From positions 1 to 6,668 of the forward strand of contig JAGCOQ010000110.1 of assembly GCA_017642625.1 (NCBI GenBank): DNA of 6,668 nt, given 5' to 3'. Origin of the DNA: Alphaproteobacteria bacterium. GTDB taxonomy: Bacteria > Pseudomonadota > Alphaproteobacteria > Rs-D84. The notes under the pieces are model-generated. The model was not told the DNA's origin and did no database searches. It saw only the letters and a list, made by a program, of their open reading frames with translations. A program made the translations under genes and the position numbers. This document shows, piece by piece, positions 6,265-6,668 of this stretch (position 1 is the first letter of the stretch; each line of letters opens with the position of its first letter).

Positions 6265-6274
6265 AAAGGGGAAG
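6265..6274 (+). promoter_or_regulatory. Ribosome binding site of the SIMPL gene
   Basis: The purine-rich AAAGGGGAAG ends five bases before the ATG at 6280, and its GGGG core is eight bases away. An in-frame TAA lies at 6244-6246 inside the -10 box, with no alternative start codon between, so this ATG is the only reasonable start. Confidence 0.75.
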
Positions 6275-6279
6275 TAGAG

Positions 6280-6668
6280 ATGAAATTATCTGAAAAATTC
6301 AAAAATTTACCAACTGTTTGGGTCGTAATTTTGGCTTTTGGTGTTGCGCTGGGTGGGTTCTTTATTGGAAATGGTGTTTATAAATCTTTGGCACGCAGAA
6401 CCGTTACGGTCAAAGGTTTGGCAGAAATGGATGTCGTTGCCGATACTGCGATTTGGAATATCAAATTCAATCGTGTGGGTGGCGATTTGGTTAAGGTTCA
6501 GGCTGCCATAGATGACGATATTCAAAAAACTCATCAATTTTTAACTAATAATGGTTTCGAAGAAAACGAAATTCAAAATCTGCGTATAACTGTGCGCGAT
6601 AAATACGCGGGGTGGAGCGATGCTCAACGCAAAGACGCAGACAGTAATGACAGATATGTTATCGAAAC
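6280..6668 (+). CDS. SIMPL (DUF541) domain protein, membrane-anchored, N-terminal part cut by the window edge
   Basis: Translation from 6280 gives 129 codons open to the edge. After a short basic/polar head (MKLSEKFKNLP) comes a hydrophobic segment at about residues 13-33 (VWVVILAFGVALGGFFIG), which is a signal anchor or uncleaved signal. The rest matches the start of SIMPL domains: RRTVTVKGLAEMDVVADTA, then IWNIKF, GGDLVKVQAAI, and a helix ending in FLTNNGFEENEIQ. The VKGLAE...AD.A.W wording is closer to the anchored SIMPL group (COG2859 type) than to E. coli YggE. Family members are usually about 230-250 residues, so roughly half is present. These proteins lie in the periplasm or at the cell envelope. 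Roles reported for relatives (oxidative-stress protection for YggE, a signalling partner for mouse SIMPL) cannot be transferred here. The gene is divergent from the giant repeat gene with a 157-bp spacer. Confidence 0.88.
   Translation, partial: MKLSEKFKNLPTVWVVILAFGVALGGFFIGNGVYKSLARRTVTVKGLAEMDVVADTAIWNIKFNRVGGDLVKVQAAIDDDIQKTHQFLTNNGFEENEIQNLRITVRDKYAGWSDAQRKDADSNDRYVIE

Larger units (their letters stand above)
6123..6279. other. Divergent intergenic region
   Basis: This 157-bp spacer carries both promoters and both ribosome binding sites. Its middle (6198-6240) is a nearly pure T-run tract on the plus strand, likely intrinsically bent or flexible. An 11-base imperfect inverted repeat (6141-6151 against 6195-6206, taaaaaacact and agtgttttttta) brackets the minus-strand promoter. 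It consists largely of A/T runs and may be chance. Confidence 0.6.

Noticed and set aside
6307..6537. 76-codon minus-strand open frame
   Set aside because: It overlaps the SIMPL coding sequence, whose plus-strand translation shows clear family motifs.

Overview
The window holds one complete giant gene on the minus strand (78..6122, 2014 codons) and the 5' part of a divergent plus-strand gene (6280 to the window edge). Between them is a 157-bp AT-rich spacer with a plausible promoter facing each way. A strong hairpin terminator sits at the left end, directly behind the giant gene's stop codon. No stretch longer than 300 bases lacks a gene.

The large gene encodes an exported, extremely cysteine-rich modular protein: signal peptide (1-24); 18 tandem units of about 63 residues with six cysteines each (25-1144); a non-repeat domain A (1145-1387); six more units of the same repeat (1388-1767); domain B (1768-1969), a diverged copy of A; and a C-terminal module of about 45 residues resembling an InlB B-repeat (Listeria-Bacteroides repeat, Flg_new family). 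By hand count there are 163 cysteines, about 8% of residues. The unit resembles the GCC2/GCC3 (ephrin-receptor-like) cysteine-rich repeats otherwise best known from eukaryotic extracellular proteins. Its function is not known to me. An extracellular, disulfide-stabilised, rod-like surface or adhesion protein is the reasonable inference.

The second gene encodes the N-terminal 129 residues of a membrane-anchored SIMPL (DUF541) protein, a bacterial cell-envelope family of poorly defined function. Gene structure and signals (intrinsic terminator, TTGCTT/TATAAT promoter, Shine-Dalgarno sites, uninterrupted reading frame) are bacterial. A giant GCC-type repeat protein ending in a Flg_new module, next to a SIMPL protein with a Gram-negative flavour, fits host-associated uncultured bacteria. 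From memory such proteins occur in gut Alphaproteobacteria known only from metagenomes, but the taxon cannot be fixed from this window.

The two genes are divergent and share only the intergenic promoter region, so co-regulation is possible but not shown. The most interesting content is inside the giant gene: two repeat arrays separated by duplicated A/B domains, a sharp change from lysine-rich to lysine-free repeats along the protein, one deleted half-unit, and a recent-looking tandem duplication.
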